A stretch of DNA of 64,000 nucleotides from Doryteuthis pealeii (Eukaryota; Mollusca; Cephalopoda; Myopsida; Loliginidae), in NCBI GenBank assembly GCA_023376005.1, contig CM042181.1, positions 1,961,731 through 2,025,730 of the forward strand, read 5' to 3'. Each line of letters opens with the position of its first letter. Position 1 is the stretch's first letter. Below the pieces are notes generated by a model, which was given only the letters and a program-made list of their open reading frames with translations, was not told the DNA's origin and did no database searches. The position numbers and the translations under genes were made by a program. Shown here piece by piece: positions 1 to 11,999 of the stretch.

Positions 1-438
1 GGGGGGGGGTTTAATAAGAAATCGCTATTAATTCGTCTTGGTTTTGTTTTATACTAACTTCAGAATACGCTGGGTGTTCAGCAAGTATAGAGACAAGGTT
101 TAATTATTAAGACAAATCGACAAGGAATGAGATTTTTTTAAATTTTTCAATTACTATACAATTTATAAATTTTTCGATCCAAATATAGAATAGCACGTGA
201 GAGAAGATATTAGAATTATATTTTTCGTATAAATATTATCAGATTACGGAAAGTCCCAAAGTAGCCTGACCCTAATTGTAACCCTAGCGTTTCAAGGATT
301 TCGGATAGGTTTTTTTTTATATATATATATATATAATCTCTTGTGCGAATTCAATTATTTTATCGAATTTTGTATTCGGTCAAAGCATTTTTGACTTTTC
401 GATATGGTAGTATCGAATTGGGAAATTATTTGTTTATG

Positions 439-474
<36 letters not shown>

Positions 475-624
475 CAGACGAGACAGACACATAAGGAAAG
501 GGAGCGAGCGAGCGAATACTGGATTAGAGAGGCAACAAAATGCCGTTTCTGTTACGAAGTTTAAAAAATAGCTATGAATTGGTGAAAGTATATGATTAAA
601 ATAACTAGTTGAGATTTATATATA

Positions 625-664
<40 letters not shown>

Positions 665-750
665 TATAGACTATGGTTAGTATGAAGAGTTTTATGGCTA
701 AAACTCTATATCAAGCGTTCCCAACCTTTCTGGCCATGCCCCAGCTAAAT
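1..750. other. AT-rich DNA without a recognised gene
   Basis: The stretch holds a G run at the window edge, TA dinucleotide runs near 318-336 and 617-670, and an A run at 442-472. The reading frame across 343-564 is mostly a lysine run encoded by the A tract and is not a credible gene. Confidence 0.7.
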
Positions 751-942
751 TGTCGAGGTGGCCTAAAGTCGGTATCAGCCATTCAGCGAGGGAGTCGAGC
801 CCCTTTTCACTAGTGCTAGACCAAGGAGATTGATTTTGCGTCTGAACTGGAGCGCCATACCTGCCATCAGCCTCTCACACGCTGAGTTGGCGAGGGCAGG
901 TATCGAACCAAGAACCTTGTGATTCTTAGCCGAACACTCTAG
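751..942 (-). repeat. tRNA-derived SINE (family T), 5'-truncated copy
   Basis: It matches the body of the SINE at 52862-53113: the CGGGGCGGCC-like tail, the AGACCAAGGAGATTG segment and the B-box side of the tRNA-like head. The A-box end of the head is missing. Confidence 0.75.
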
Positions 943-1051
943 TTTTATCTGAAGAAGCTAAAATACCAATACCTGGGTTTAAAAAGGCTTCAAACGAACA
1001 AGCCATTGAATATGAAAATAAAAATTATTAAAAAAGGCATTTAAATAAAAA

Positions 1052-1215
1052 CGGTTTATTGCCCAGCGCCTGAGGCGCCCCCCTTTGAGGGGGAATGCCG
1101 AAGAGATCGACGCAATTTTCGTTCTTTCCCACCCATGAGCTTCGGCTTGTAGGTGGGCCCACGTTAAAACGAGGCATTGTGCCCAGCCCATACAAGTGGG
1201 GTATGAGGCAAATAC
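1052..1215 (-). repeat. GC-rich short retroposon (family G), fragment
   Basis: It is the reverse complement of part of the 262-bp insert at 37664-37925 and 51096-51357, sharing the GGGCGCCTCAGGC and CCCACTTGTA segments. The overlapping reading frames here come from this repeat and are not genes. Confidence 0.7.
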
Positions 1216-1371
1216 CCACTTACATAAAAACGGAAACGGTCTTCAAAATATAAATGCAGGTTAAGTTGGTTTATTTCAACGAGGAAGATTAATTGGAAAG
1301 TTAGGTACCACCATTTGTGACATCATAGACGTATTTTACAAAATGAATTTAGCCCCGATTGTAAAAATTTT

Positions 1372-1502
1372 TTTTTAAATACCAAAAATCAGGGAATTAT
1401 CAAATTTTAATGAAATTTGAAGTGTTGATTTATCAATGAAGGAGTTTTATAACGCATTAGTTATTTCATTTGAAAATATTTTTTTCAGGTCACTTAACTT
1501 TG
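1372..1502 (+). repeat. Foldback element family N, half-arm fragment
   Basis: It resembles one arm of the foldback elements at 33408-34269, with the AGGGAATTA..CAAATTTTAATGAAATT segment followed by TTTTTTTCAGGT and TTAACTTTGA. Confidence 0.55.
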
Positions 1503-1887
1503 ACTACGGGTTAGTATGAATAGTTTTGTCGGTAGAATATCACGTGTTCCCAACCCTTAAACAGGGTTAGGGTAAGAACCCACAAATTTTAAGACAATTT
1601 TAACTAGGTGGGGGGGGGGTAAGGTTAGTTTAATGGGAAAATAAATAAATAGGGTTCTGTTTTTCTCTGGGTCACCCTGTAATGTTATAATTTTCCGACC
1701 GATTTGCAAGTTTAGCCAAACATTGTTCATATGAGGAAAGAGAAAGACATACACAGGGCTACATAAAAAAATCCACTCATTAGCCGAAAAAACTCAACAA
1801 TTTCAAACTTAATAAAATTCGAATTTGTAGGAAATAAAGTCATTCCTGATTTAGAACAAATTCAGTTTGTCCAAATCTAGAACTTAC

Positions 1888-1897
1888 CTTCAGCCAT
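1888..1897 (-). CDS. Orphan first coding exon of a third FEM-1-like gene
   Basis: On the minus strand the sequence reads ATGGCTGAAG followed by the splice donor GTAAGT. This 10-nt exon and its donor are identical to the first exon of FEM-1 paralogue A at 29211-29220, and the phase is the same: one base carried over. No matching second exon lies between position 1 and 1887, so the gene body would be left of the window. The leader beyond 1897 shares short motifs (AATAGTTAAAAAT) with the leaders of the other two first exons. The function is inferred only from this identity. Confidence 0.5.
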
Positions 1898-2279
1898 AAC
1901 TTGTATCTGTTTAATATACTACCGGAAAAATTGCTCAACGTTTTAAAAATAATAGTTAAAAATATAAAACATGAATTAACGGTATTAAAAATCTAGTTAA
2001 AAAAAAATAAAAACAGCAACCGGTCAACTTAATCCCTAGAAATTTCGTTTCAGATTATTGCTTTTATGAATTTTCAAATAATGGCGGGAGAAATAACTTA
2101 GGCGCGCGCAAACGACAAAATGAAAAATGGGGTAAAACCTGGGTCACTTAAATGTCCTCTTAGGGGGTGATAGATAGTAAGTTACATTTGCGTTTTATTA
2201 TTGCGAGTTTGATTCTCAATGAAGGTGGTCATTTTTAAATAAAATTAATGTTTTATTCTTCGTTTATTTCTGTCTATAA
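1898..2279. other. Presumed 5' flank of the third FEM-1-like gene
   Basis: AT-rich non-coding DNA. The part next to 1897 should hold the leader and promoter of the orphan first exon. I see no clear TATA box. A GCGCGC motif lies near 2103. Confidence 0.35.
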
Positions 2280-3473
2280 GAATGCATTGGAAATGATTTT
2301 TACTTTAAAAATGCATTGGAAATGATTTTTACTTTTAAAAATGCATTGAAATGATTTTTATAAAAATGCATTGGAAATGATTTTTACTATGAAAATGCAT
2401 TGGAAGTGATTATTACTATGAAAATGCATTGGAAATGATTTTTTACTATTAAAATGCATGGAAATGATTTTTACTTTAAAAATGCATTGGAAATGATTTT
2501 TATTTAAAAATGCATTGGAAATGATTTTTACTATGAAAATGCATTGGAATGATTTTTACTATATAAATGCATTGAAATGATTTTTTATGATGCTATGATG
2601 AAATGCATTGGAAATGGAAAATGCATGGAAATGATTTTTACTATGAAAATGCATTGGAAATGAGTTTACTATAAAAATGCATTGGAAATGAGTTTTACTA
2701 TAAAAATGCATTGGAAATGATTTTTACTATAAGATGCATTGGAAATGAGTTTACTATAGAAATGCATTGGAAATGATTTTTATTTAAAAATGCATTGGAA
2801 ATGATTTTTACTATTAAAATTCATTGGAAATGATTTTTACTATAAAAATGCATTGGAAATTGATTTTTACTATAAAATGCATTGGAAATGATTTTACTAT
2901 AAATGCATTGGAAATGATTTTTACTATAAAAATGCATTGGAAATGAGTTTTACTATAAAAATGCATTGGAATGAAAATGCATTGGAAATGATTTTTAACT
3001 ATAAAAATGCATTGGAAAATATTTTACTATAAAGAAATGCTATAAAAAGCATTGGAAATGATTTTACTATAAAAATGCATTGGAAATGAGTTTTACTATA
3101 AAATGCAAATGGAAATGATTTTTAACTATAAAAATGCATTGGAAATTATTTTTACTATAAAAAATGCATTGGAAATTATTTTTACTATAAAAATGCATTG
3201 GAAAGATTTTTTACTATAAAGATGCATTGGAAATGAGTTTTTACTATAAAAATGCATTGGAAATGAGTTTTACTATGAAAATGCATTGGAAATGATTTTT
3301 ACTATAAAAATGCATTGGACAATTTTTTTTCTATAAGAATGCAATGCAAGTGATTTTTACTATAAAAATGCATTGGACAATTTTTTTTCTATAAGAATGC
3401 AATGCAAGTTATTTTTACTATAAAAATACATTGGAAATGATTTTTGTTATGAAAATGCATTGGAAATGTTTAT
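2280..3473 (+). repeat. 27-29 bp minisatellite, about 42 units
   Basis: The unit is close to AATGCATTGGAAATGATTTT followed by TACTATAAA, repeated head to tail with many small indels. Variants include GAGTTTTAC for GATTTTTAC. It ends at the LINE fragment that starts near 3495. No coding frame is kept. Confidence 0.9.
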
Positions 3474-3494
3474 AAAAAATGACTTGATTCGGCA

Positions 3495-3745
3495 TTAAAT
3501 GACCTGTACATGTATGGCTCCATTACTTGGACTCTAACGGGACGCTTGGAGAAAAAGATAGATAGGAAGTGTACAAAGATCCTGCGTGCTGCAATGAACA
3601 AATTCTGGACACAGTAACCCACAAACAAAACAGCTGTATGGCCACTTGCCTCCTATCGCACAAACAATCCAAGTTAGATAAATGACACATGTTTCACACT
3701 ACTGGAGAAGAAAGGATAACCTCATTAGTTTAATTTTAAATCCGT
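3495..3745 (+). pseudogene. RTE-like non-LTR retrotransposon, C-terminal fragment
   Basis: The frame 3495-3617 encodes the YGSITWTLTGRLEKK block followed by a KILRAAMNKFW block, which is the conserved region just after the reverse transcriptase in RTE-like LINE ORF2 proteins. It stops at 3617. After a frame change the HYWRRKDNLIS block appears at 3690-3735. The piece runs directly into divergent satellite units at about 3747. It is a dead fragment, homologous in position to those at 10066, 12000 and 14318. Confidence 0.75.
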
Positions 3746-3746
3746 C

Positions 3747-4283
3747 ATTTAAATTGTATCTGATGTCGAGGTTCCAATTCTGGAGCTCTGGGAAGTGTGA
3801 AACCCTTCGTTGCCATTACTCCCAGGTCCACTTTAAAAAGCTCAGATTAGGTCGGCACAGGGCCAGAAGCATGGGGAGCCCAGTCAGAATTGACTTAGGG
3901 CCTTAGTGTTCTGAGTACGATGTTAAACTGTATCTTATGGTGAAGTTTCAATTCTGGAGCTCTGGGGAGTGTGGAGTACCCTTCATTGCCATTACTCCCA
4001 GGTCAACTTTAATGAGCTCATCTCAGGCTGGCACAAGGCCAGAAGCATGGGGCGCCCAGTCAGAATTGATTTAGGTTCAGTGTTCTGGGTATGATGTTAA
4101 ACTGTATCTAATGGTGAGGTTCCAATTCTGGAGCTCTGGGAAGTGTGGAGAACCCCTTCATTGCCATTACTCCCAGATCCAATTTAATAAGCTCAGCTCA
4201 GGCTGGCACAAGGCCAGAAGCATGTGGGGCTCAGTCAGAATTGACTTAAGGCCTTAGTGTCCTGGGTACGATGTTAAACTGTA
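3747..4283 (+). repeat. Divergent edge of the 177-bp satellite
   Basis: About three units related to the main array but much more diverged (for example GAGGTTCCAATTCTGG where the array has GAAGTTTCAATTCTGG). In the first bases and in GAGGTTCCA they are closer to dispersed family S than the main array is. This fits an older array edge. Confidence 0.85.
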
Positions 4284-4900
4284 GTTTTTGTTTATTGATT
4301 TTAACGGCATATCAACCCGTCTGGTGTTATGTCATGCCAAACAGTTAGGAAGTAATATATTTATACTTTATAGTAATTGGTTTTAACAATGTGTTAGCAT
4401 TATTGGGGATTATGTTGTATGGTATTGATTTGTTTCATGTCTATATTCTATGGTATAATTTTATTTCTCTCAAAAAAGAGAGAATATCCCCCATGTTGAC
4501 ATTTTCAAACAGATCTGTCATATTGTTTGCTTTAAAATAACGGTTTCTGATGTGAGCAAAAACCTGCATTCTATGAATAAGTGTTTAACTGTCAAATGTG
4601 TTTAACATGTTCCACATTGTGGTTGTTGTTCTTGTTTGAGTATATAGGAGTGCGTTAGTCTTGTATGACCAATGCGTAATCGGGACAAAATGATTTGTTC
4701 CTTTCTAGACTTCCTTAAAGTTGGTCTCCAGCCTCCCAAAGTGGGTTTCATTAGGAAGAGTTTATTGTGGATGTTGTTATTCCAGTGTTGTTGCCATTTT
4801 GTATGAAGAAATCTATTAATTTTAGGTTTCAAATCAGTATATGGTATCTTGAAATTATCGGGGATCAAATCCAGAGCCGATTTACCTGCGGAGTCTGCTG
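4284..4900 (-). mobile_element. 5'-truncated LINE with RNase H-type C-terminus, inserted in the satellite
   Basis: The minus frame at 4602-4868 encodes RLRIGHTRLTHSYIL followed by a CxxC pair, then after an in-frame stop a TVKHLFIEC block. This is the RNase H end plus CCHC-like zinc knuckle typical of I/Jockey-type LINE ORF2. A further frame ends in a DILSFLREIKLYHRI block, also typical of this C-terminus. The 3' end at low coordinates carries GGGTTGATATGCCGTTAAAA. The satellite sequence AACTGTA occurs on both sides (4277-4283 and 4901-4907), consistent with a target-site duplication. The 3' tail resembles that of family S. Confidence 0.75.
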
Positions 4901-7900
4901 AACTGTATCGAATGGTGAAGTTTTAATTCTGGAACTCTGGGGAGTGTGGAGAACCCCTTCATTGCCATTACTCCCAGGTCCACTTTACTAAGCTCCTCTT
5001 AGGTTGGCACAAAGCCAGAAGCATGGGGCACCCAGTCAGAATTTACTTAGGGTATTATTGTCCTGGATACGATGTTAAACTGTATCTAATGGTGAAGTTT
5101 CAATTCTGGAGCTCTGGGGAGTGTGGAGAAACCCTTCATTGCCATTACTCCCAGGTCCACTTTACTAAGCTCATCTTAGGTTGGCACAAAGCCAGAAGCA
5201 TGGGGCACCCAGTCAGAATTTACTTAGGGTATTATTGTCCTGGATACGATGTTAAACTGTATCTAATGGTGAAGTTTCAATTCTGGAGCTCTGGGGAGTG
5301 TGGAGAACCCCTTCATTGCCATTACTCCCAGGTCCACTTTACTAAGCTCATCTTAGGTTGGCACAAAGCCAGAAGCATGGGGCACCCAGTCAGAATTTAC
5401 TTAGGGTATTATTGTCCTGGATACGATGTTAAACTGTATCTAATGGTGAAGTTTCAATTCTGGAGCTCTGGGGAGTGTGGAGAACCCTTCATTGCCATTA
5501 CTCCAGGTCCACTTTACTAAACTCATCTTAGGTTGGCACAAAGCCAGAAGCATGGGGCACCCAGTCAGAATTTACTTAGGGTATTATTGTCCTGGATACG
5601 ATGTTAAACTGTATCTAATGGTGAAGTTTCAATTCTGGAGCTCTGGGGAGTGTGGAGAAACCTTCATTGCCATTACTCCCAGGTCCACTTTACTAAGCTC
5701 ATCTTAGGTTGGCACAAAGCCAGAAGCATGGGGCACCCAGTCAGAATTTACTTAGGGTATTATTGTCCTGGATACGATGTTAAACTGTATCTAATGGTGA
5801 AGTTTCAATTCTGGAGCTCTGGGGAGTGTGGAGAACCCCTTCATTGCCATTACTCCCAGGTCCACTTTACTAAAGCTCATCTTAGGTTGGCACAAAGCCA
5901 GAAGCATGGGGCACCCAGTCAGAATTTACTTAGGGTATTATTGTCCTGGATACGATGTTAAACTGTATCTAATGGTGAAGTTTCAATTCTGGAGCTCTGG
6001 GGAGTGTGGAGAACCCCTTCATTGCCATTACTCCCAGGTCCACTTTACTAAACTCATCTTAGGTTGGCACAAAGCCAGAAGCATGGGGCACCCAGTCAGA
6101 ATTTACTTAGGGTATTATTGTCCTGGATACGATGTTAAACTGTATCTAATGGTGAAGTTTCAATTCTGGAGCTCTGGGGAGTGTGGAGAACCCCTTCATT
6201 GCCATTACTCCCAGGTCCACTTTAATAAACTCATCTTAGGTTGGCACAAAGCCAGAAGCATGGGGCACCCAGTCAGAATTTACTTAGGGTATTATTGTCC
6301 TGGATACGATGTTAAACTGTATCTAATGGTGAAGTTTCAATTCTGGAGCTCTGGGGAGTGTGGAGAACCCCTTCATTGCCATTACTCCCAGGTCCACTTT
6401 ACTAAACTCATCTTAGGTTGGCACAAAGCCAGAAGCATGGGGCACCCAGTCAGAATTTACTTAGGGTATTATTGTCCTGGATACGATGTTAAACTGTATC
6501 TAATGGTGAAGTTTCAATTCTGGAGCTCTGGGAGTGTGAGAAACCCTTCATTGCCATTACTCCCAGGTCCACTTTACTAAACTCATCTTAGGTTGGCACA
6601 AAGCCAGAAGCATGGGGCACCCAGTCAGAATTTACTTAGGGTATTATTGTCCTGGATACGATGTTAAACTGTATCTAATGGTGAAGTTTCAATTCTGGAG
6701 CTCTGGGGAGTGTGAGAAACCCTTCATTGCCATTACTCCCAGGTCCACTTACTAAACTCATCTTAGGTTGGCACAAAGCCAGAAGCATGGGGCACCCAGT
6801 CAGAATTTACTTAGGGTATTATTGTCCTGGATACGATGTAAACTGTATCTAATGGTGAAGTTTCAATTCTGGAGCTCGGGAGTGTGGAGAACCCCTTCAT
6901 TGCCATTTCCCCAGGTCCACTTTACTAAGCTCATCTTAGGTTGGCACAAAGCCAGAAGCATGGGCACCCAGTCAGAATTTACTTAGGGTATTATTGTCCT
7001 GGATACGATGTTAAACTGTATCTAATGGTGAAGTTTCAATTCTGGAGCTCTGGGGAGTGTGGAGAACCCTTCATTGCCATTACTCCCAGGTCCACTTTAC
7101 TAAACTCATCTTAGGTTGGCACAAAGCCAGAAGCATGGGGGCACCCAGTCAGAATTTACTTAGGGTATTATTGTCCTGGATACGATGTTAAACTGTATCT
7201 AATGGTGAAGTTTCAATTCTGGAGCTCTGGAGTGTGGAAACCCCTTGATTGCCATTACTCCAGGTCCACTTTACTAAGCTCATCTTAGGTTGGCACAAAG
7301 CCAGAAGCATGGGGCACCCAGTCAGAATTTACTTAGGGTATTATTGTCCTGGATACGATGTTAAACTGTATCTAATGGTGAAGTTTCAATTCTGGAGCTC
7401 TGGGGAGTGTGGAGAACCCCTTCATTGCCATTACTCCCAGGTCCACTTTACTAAGCTCATCTTAGGTTGGCACAAAGCCAGAAGCATGGGCAACCCAGTC
7501 AGAATTTACTTAGGGTATTATTGTCCTGGATACGATGTTAAACTGTATCTAATGGTGAAAGTTTCAAATTCTGGAGCTCTGGGGAGTGTGGAGAACCCCT
7601 TCATTGCCATTACTCCCAGGTCCACTTTACTAAGCTCATCTTAGGTTGGCACAAAGCCAGAAGCATGGGGCACCCAGTCAGAATTTACTTAGGGTATTAT
7701 TGTCCTGGATACGATGTTAAACTGTATCTAATGGTGAAAGTTTCAATTCTGGAGCTCTGGGAGTGTGGAGAACCCCTTCATTGCCATTACTCCCAGGTCC
7801 ACTTTACTAAACTCATCTTAGGTTGGCACAAAGCCAGAAGCATGGGGCACCCAGTCAGAATTTACTTAGGGTATTATTGTCCTGGATACGATGTTAAACT

Positions 7901-9925
7901 GTATCTAATGGTGAAGTTTCAAATTCTGGAGCTCTGGGGAGTGTGGAGAACCCCTTCATTGCCATTACTCCCAGGTCCACTTTACTAAGCTCATCTTAGG
8001 TTGGCACAAAGCCAGAAGCATGGGGCACCCAGTCAGAATTTACTTAGGGTATTATTGTCCTGGATACGATGTTAAACTGTATCTAATGGTGAAGTTTCAA
8101 TTCTGGAGCTCTGGGGAGTGTGGAGAACCCCTTCATTGCCATTACTCCCAGGTCCACTTTACTAAACTCATCTTAGGTTGGCACAAAGCCAGAAGCATGG
8201 GGCACCCAGTCAGAATTTACTTAGGGTATTATTGTCCTGGATACGATGTTAAACTGTATCTAATGGTGAAGTTTCAATTCTGGAGCTCTGGGAGTGTGGA
8301 GAAACCCTTCATTGCCATTACTCCCAGGTCCACTTTACTAAGCTCATCTTAGGTTGGCACAAAGCCAGAAGCATGGGGCACCCAGTCAGAATTTACTTAG
8401 GGTATTATTGTCCTGGATACGATGTTAAACTGTATCTAATGGTGAAGTTTCAATTCTGGAGCTCTGGGGAGTGTGGAGAACCCCTTCATTGCCAATTACT
8501 CCAGGTCCACTTTACTAAACTCATCTTAGGTTGGCACAAAGCCAGAAGCATGGGGCACCCAGTCAGAATTTACTTAGGTTTATTGTCCTGGATACGATGT
8601 TAAACTGTATCTAATGATGAAGTTTCAATTCTGGAGCTCTGGGGAGTGTGGAGAAACCCTTCATTGCCATTACTCCCAGGTCCACTTTACTAAACTCATC
8701 TTAGGTTGGCACAAAGCCAGAAGCATGGGGCACCCAGTCAGAATTTACTTAGGGTATTATTGTCCTGGATACGATGTTAAACTGTATCTAATGGTGAAGT
8801 TTCAATTCTGGAGCTCTGGGGAGTGTGGAGAACCCCTTCATTGCCATTACTCCCAGGTCACTTTACTAAACTCATCTTAGGTTGGCACAAAGCCAGAAGC
8901 ATGGGACACCCAGTCAGAATTTACTTAGGGTATTATTGTCCTGGATACGATGTTAAACTGTATCTAATGGTGAAGTTTCAATTCTGGAGCTCTGGGAGTG
9001 TGGAGAAACCCTCATTGCCATTACTCCAGGTCCACTTTTACTAAGCTCATCTTAGGTTGGCACAAAGCCAGAAGCATGGGGCACCCAGTCAGAATTTACT
9101 TAGGGTATTATTGTCCTGGATACGATTGTTAAAACTGTATCTAATGTGAAGTTTCAAATTCTGGAGCTCTGGGGAGTGTGGAGAACCCTTCATTGCCATT
9201 ACTCCCAGGTCCACTTTACTAAACTCATCTTAGGTGGCACAAAGCCAGAAGCATGGGCACCCAGTCAGAATTTACTTAGGGTATTATTGTCCTGGATACG
9301 ATGTTAAACTGTATCTAATGGTGAAGTTTCAATTCTGGAGTCTGGGGAGTGTGGAGAAACCCTTCATTGCCATTACTCCCAGGTCCACTTTACTCTAAAC
9401 TCATCTTAGGTTGGCACAAAGCCAGAAGCTGGGCACCAGTCAGAATTTACTTAGGGTATTATTCTGTCCTGGATACGATGTAAACTGTATCTAATGGTGA
9501 AGTCAATTCTGGACAGCTTGGGGAGTGTGGAGAAACCCTTCATTGCCATTACTCCCAGGTCCACTTTACTAAACTTCATCTTAGGTTGGCACAACTGCCA
9601 GAAGCATGGGGCACCCATCGAATTTACTTAGTATTATTGTCCTGGGATACGAGTAACTGTATCTAATGGTGAAGTTGACAATTCTGGAGCTCTGGGGGAG
9701 TGTGGGAGAACCCCTTTTCATTGCCATTACTCCCAGTCCACTTTTACTAAGCTCATCTTAGTTGGCACAAAAGCCAGAAGCCATGGGCACCCATCAGAAT
9801 TTACTTAGGGTATTATTGTCCTGCGATACCATGTAACTGTATCTAATGTGAAGTTTCAATTCTGGAGCTTGGGAGTGTGGAGACAACGCCTTCATTGCCA
9901 TTACTCCCAGGTCCACTCTGACTTG
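4901..9925 (+). repeat. Satellite array, about 177-bp monomer, roughly 28 units
   Basis: Head-to-tail copies; the spacing of the GCATGGGGCACCC landmark from 5023 to 5200 is 177 bp. Internal units are nearly identical and differ mostly by single-base gains or losses in G, C, T and A runs. Units after about 9400 are more damaged. The half containing GTTAAACTGTATCTAATGG and CCAGGTCCACTTT is homologous to the middle of dispersed family S (for example 34900-34990), and S-type sequence continues at the right edge. Because 177 is 59 codons and one frame has no stop, long frames appear (up to 250 codons at 5828-6580). They break at every indel and I do not consider them genes. Confidence 0.95.
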
Positions 9926-10015
9926 GAGAGGTAGTACCAGTTAAGATCCCATCTATGAGTTAGAGAGGATAAGGCATTTAACTAGAATAGTGTTTTAAAG
10001 AATTGAACTTGAAAA
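9918..10015 (+). repeat. 3' continuation of family S beyond the satellite
   Basis: GGTCCACTCTGAC, a GGTAGTACC segment and GATCCCATCTATG follow the last satellite unit in the order seen in complete S copies. This marks the array as an expansion inside an S element. Confidence 0.7.
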
Positions 10016-10065
10016 ATAATGAAATTCTATTAGAAACGTCTTTGGCATGAAAATAATCAACAGGG

Positions 10066-10367
10066 TTGCATGCCGTAATAATCCAACCAGCTGTAAAGAC
10101 CACTTGCTTTCCAATTAAAAAAAATCCGATTAAGACGAAACGAAAACATGCTGGACTCTGCTGCAGAAACAAGGACGTGCTCCATAATTTTACTTTCACC
10201 AATGGACACCTATCCACGGACACAACCACTGTTAGTTGTCTAGCAAATACGTACATTGGTCAGTTCTGCAAGGATTCTCAATGTTGACAGCGGTTCTTTC
10301 AGGAGCTATGGGCGATAGGAACGGCGGCGAGAAAATAATCAAGAGGCACGTGGCTGTCTGCATGACT
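10066..10367 (+). pseudogene. RTE-like LINE ORF2, extreme C-terminal fragment
   Basis: The translation contains KHAGLCCRNKDVLHNF and ANTYIGQFCKDSQC, followed in another frame by GAMGDRNG and AVCMT before a stop. These match the order of blocks at the end of RTE-like ORF2 (RHAGHCWRxKDELI, AKTYIDQLCxDxxC, MxDRDGW). Frameshifts and substitutions make it inactive. Confidence 0.7.
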
Positions 10368-10424
10368 TGATGATCATGAGCCCTTGAGTATCAATAAACT
10401 GGTAGAAATATTTTTTATAGCAGG

Positions 10425-10880
10425 ATATACTAACTATGAGATCTAAATTATTACACCGTTTGATAGAGTTTACTAAAGAGCTATTGCTCAGTAATTCAAT
10501 ATGTAAAACAATACAAAAATCTTAATTTTAACTCTTCACACTTTTTTTCTATATTTCCTTCTTTTAATCTTTTCCTTGTGTTCGATTTAAACAGATTAGC
10601 ATTATGCGCTTCAGCGCGCTTGCCCCTACTCTTTTTCATTCTTCCCTATTATTTTTTTTGTGTAGCATTGTTTTTTTCTTCCCTTTCTTTCTTTGATAAT
10701 AAAATCGGAATGATCCATTATTAGTTGAGGTAACGACACTCATAAAGAAATTTCGCGGATAAGCAAATCCAGATAATCTGATTCTACATTTTTGCATTTC
10801 ATCTTGAACGATTTGTAACGTCTCTTTTTTAACCAAATGGTGCTGCAAGATGATAAATGGTCGGACAATTAAAAGAACAC
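10425..10880 (+). repeat. Dispersed repeat family Y, copy 1
   Basis: About 450 bp shared with 12715-13170 (minus), 35275-35700, 45232-45590 and 49195-49650. Landmarks are an AACAGATTAGC-type motif, a pyrimidine-rich middle, and GGCGGATAAGCAA-type motifs before the end. No coding frame or terminal repeat was recognised. Confidence 0.65.
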
Positions 10881-10927
10881 GACTATTAATGTAAGATTAA
10901 CAGACCTAAATGCGCTAGCTTTTCTAA

Positions 10928-11825
10928 GTCCAGAACCGCCCGTCGACTAGGGTGTTAGAATAATTGACTGCACCACTGCAGAGAGGTAAGACTCCCCCAA
11001 TAGGGCACCTGTTGGCCGTGGGGGCGACCCGTGATGCTTGCGGGGAAAAACCCAGGTGGCTGAACAATCCATGATATGCACACTACATTTTGGCCCTTAC
11101 AATCGGCTGATCAGGTCAAGCCGTAACACCTACATGATTGCCCCAATTGCAATCCCAACCCCTTTTTTCATAATGGATACTAGAAGGCGGTGGCTGAGGT
11201 CTTCATGTCCTGGGAATGACGTTAAATCTGAATGGTTAGGTCCAGTTCTGGAGGTTTGGGGAATTGGAGCACCCTTCATCACCATTATGTCCAGGTCACT
11301 CTGACCCGGAGTGGTAGTATCCTGTTAGGGTCCAATCTATGGGTTAAATCGAAAAATGTGTTTATAAAAAAATTGAGTATCCATTAAGAATTAAGTATAT
11401 TTCAAAACTTTATTGGCGTTACATGACCCACTGAGGTTGATATGCCGTAAAACAAAACAAACCAATCCAAAAACTAAATTGAATTCTGGAAGCTTTGGGG
11501 AGTGCGGAGTACCCCTTTATTGCCATTACTTCCAGGTTCACTATGAACTGAAATTGGTAGTACCTGTTAGGATCCCATCTATGGGTTAAATAGAAAAAAA
11601 AATGAGTTAACAAAAATAAGTTAGACTCTATCTGATGTGGGAGGTTCCACTTCTAGAGGTTTGCGCCCTGGTCCACTCTGACCCGAAGTGGTAGTACTTG
11701 TTAGGATCCCATGTATAGGTTAAATAAAAAAAAATTGAGTGTCCATTAAGAATGAATTCATTTCAATAACGTTGACCTACTGAGGTTATATGCCCGTAAA
11801 ACAAACCAAACCAGTCCATAATATC
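10928..11825 (+). repeat. Three overlapping family S copies
   Basis: A near-complete S copy (10928-11468, ending in GCCGTAAAACAAAACAAACC) is followed by two 5'-truncated copies starting near 11480 and 11635. The last ends in CCGTAAAACAAACC. The reading frame at 11038-11304 lies inside this non-coding repeat. Confidence 0.8.
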
Positions 11826-11999
11826 AATTTTCAGTGATTTTAAACCCATTGCCAACCATATCCACCGACACGGCTGTAAAAGTTTTGGTTTTTTATTTCT
11901 GTATGATTGAATATTTCAAAGTCCACTCTCTAATTCACCTCATAACTCATTTTGTTCAAATAAATACCTACCGTTATTGTCATCATCATCATCAAGTCG

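Noticed and set aside
2280..3473. CRISPR-like array
   Set aside because: The 27-29 bp units are contiguous with no unique spacers; this is a minisatellite in a eukaryotic genome.
5828..6580. 250-codon open frame as a repetitive protein gene
   Set aside because: It is satellite DNA read in a stop-free frame. It breaks at every indel, lacks gene signals, and the unit descends from a non-coding retroposon.
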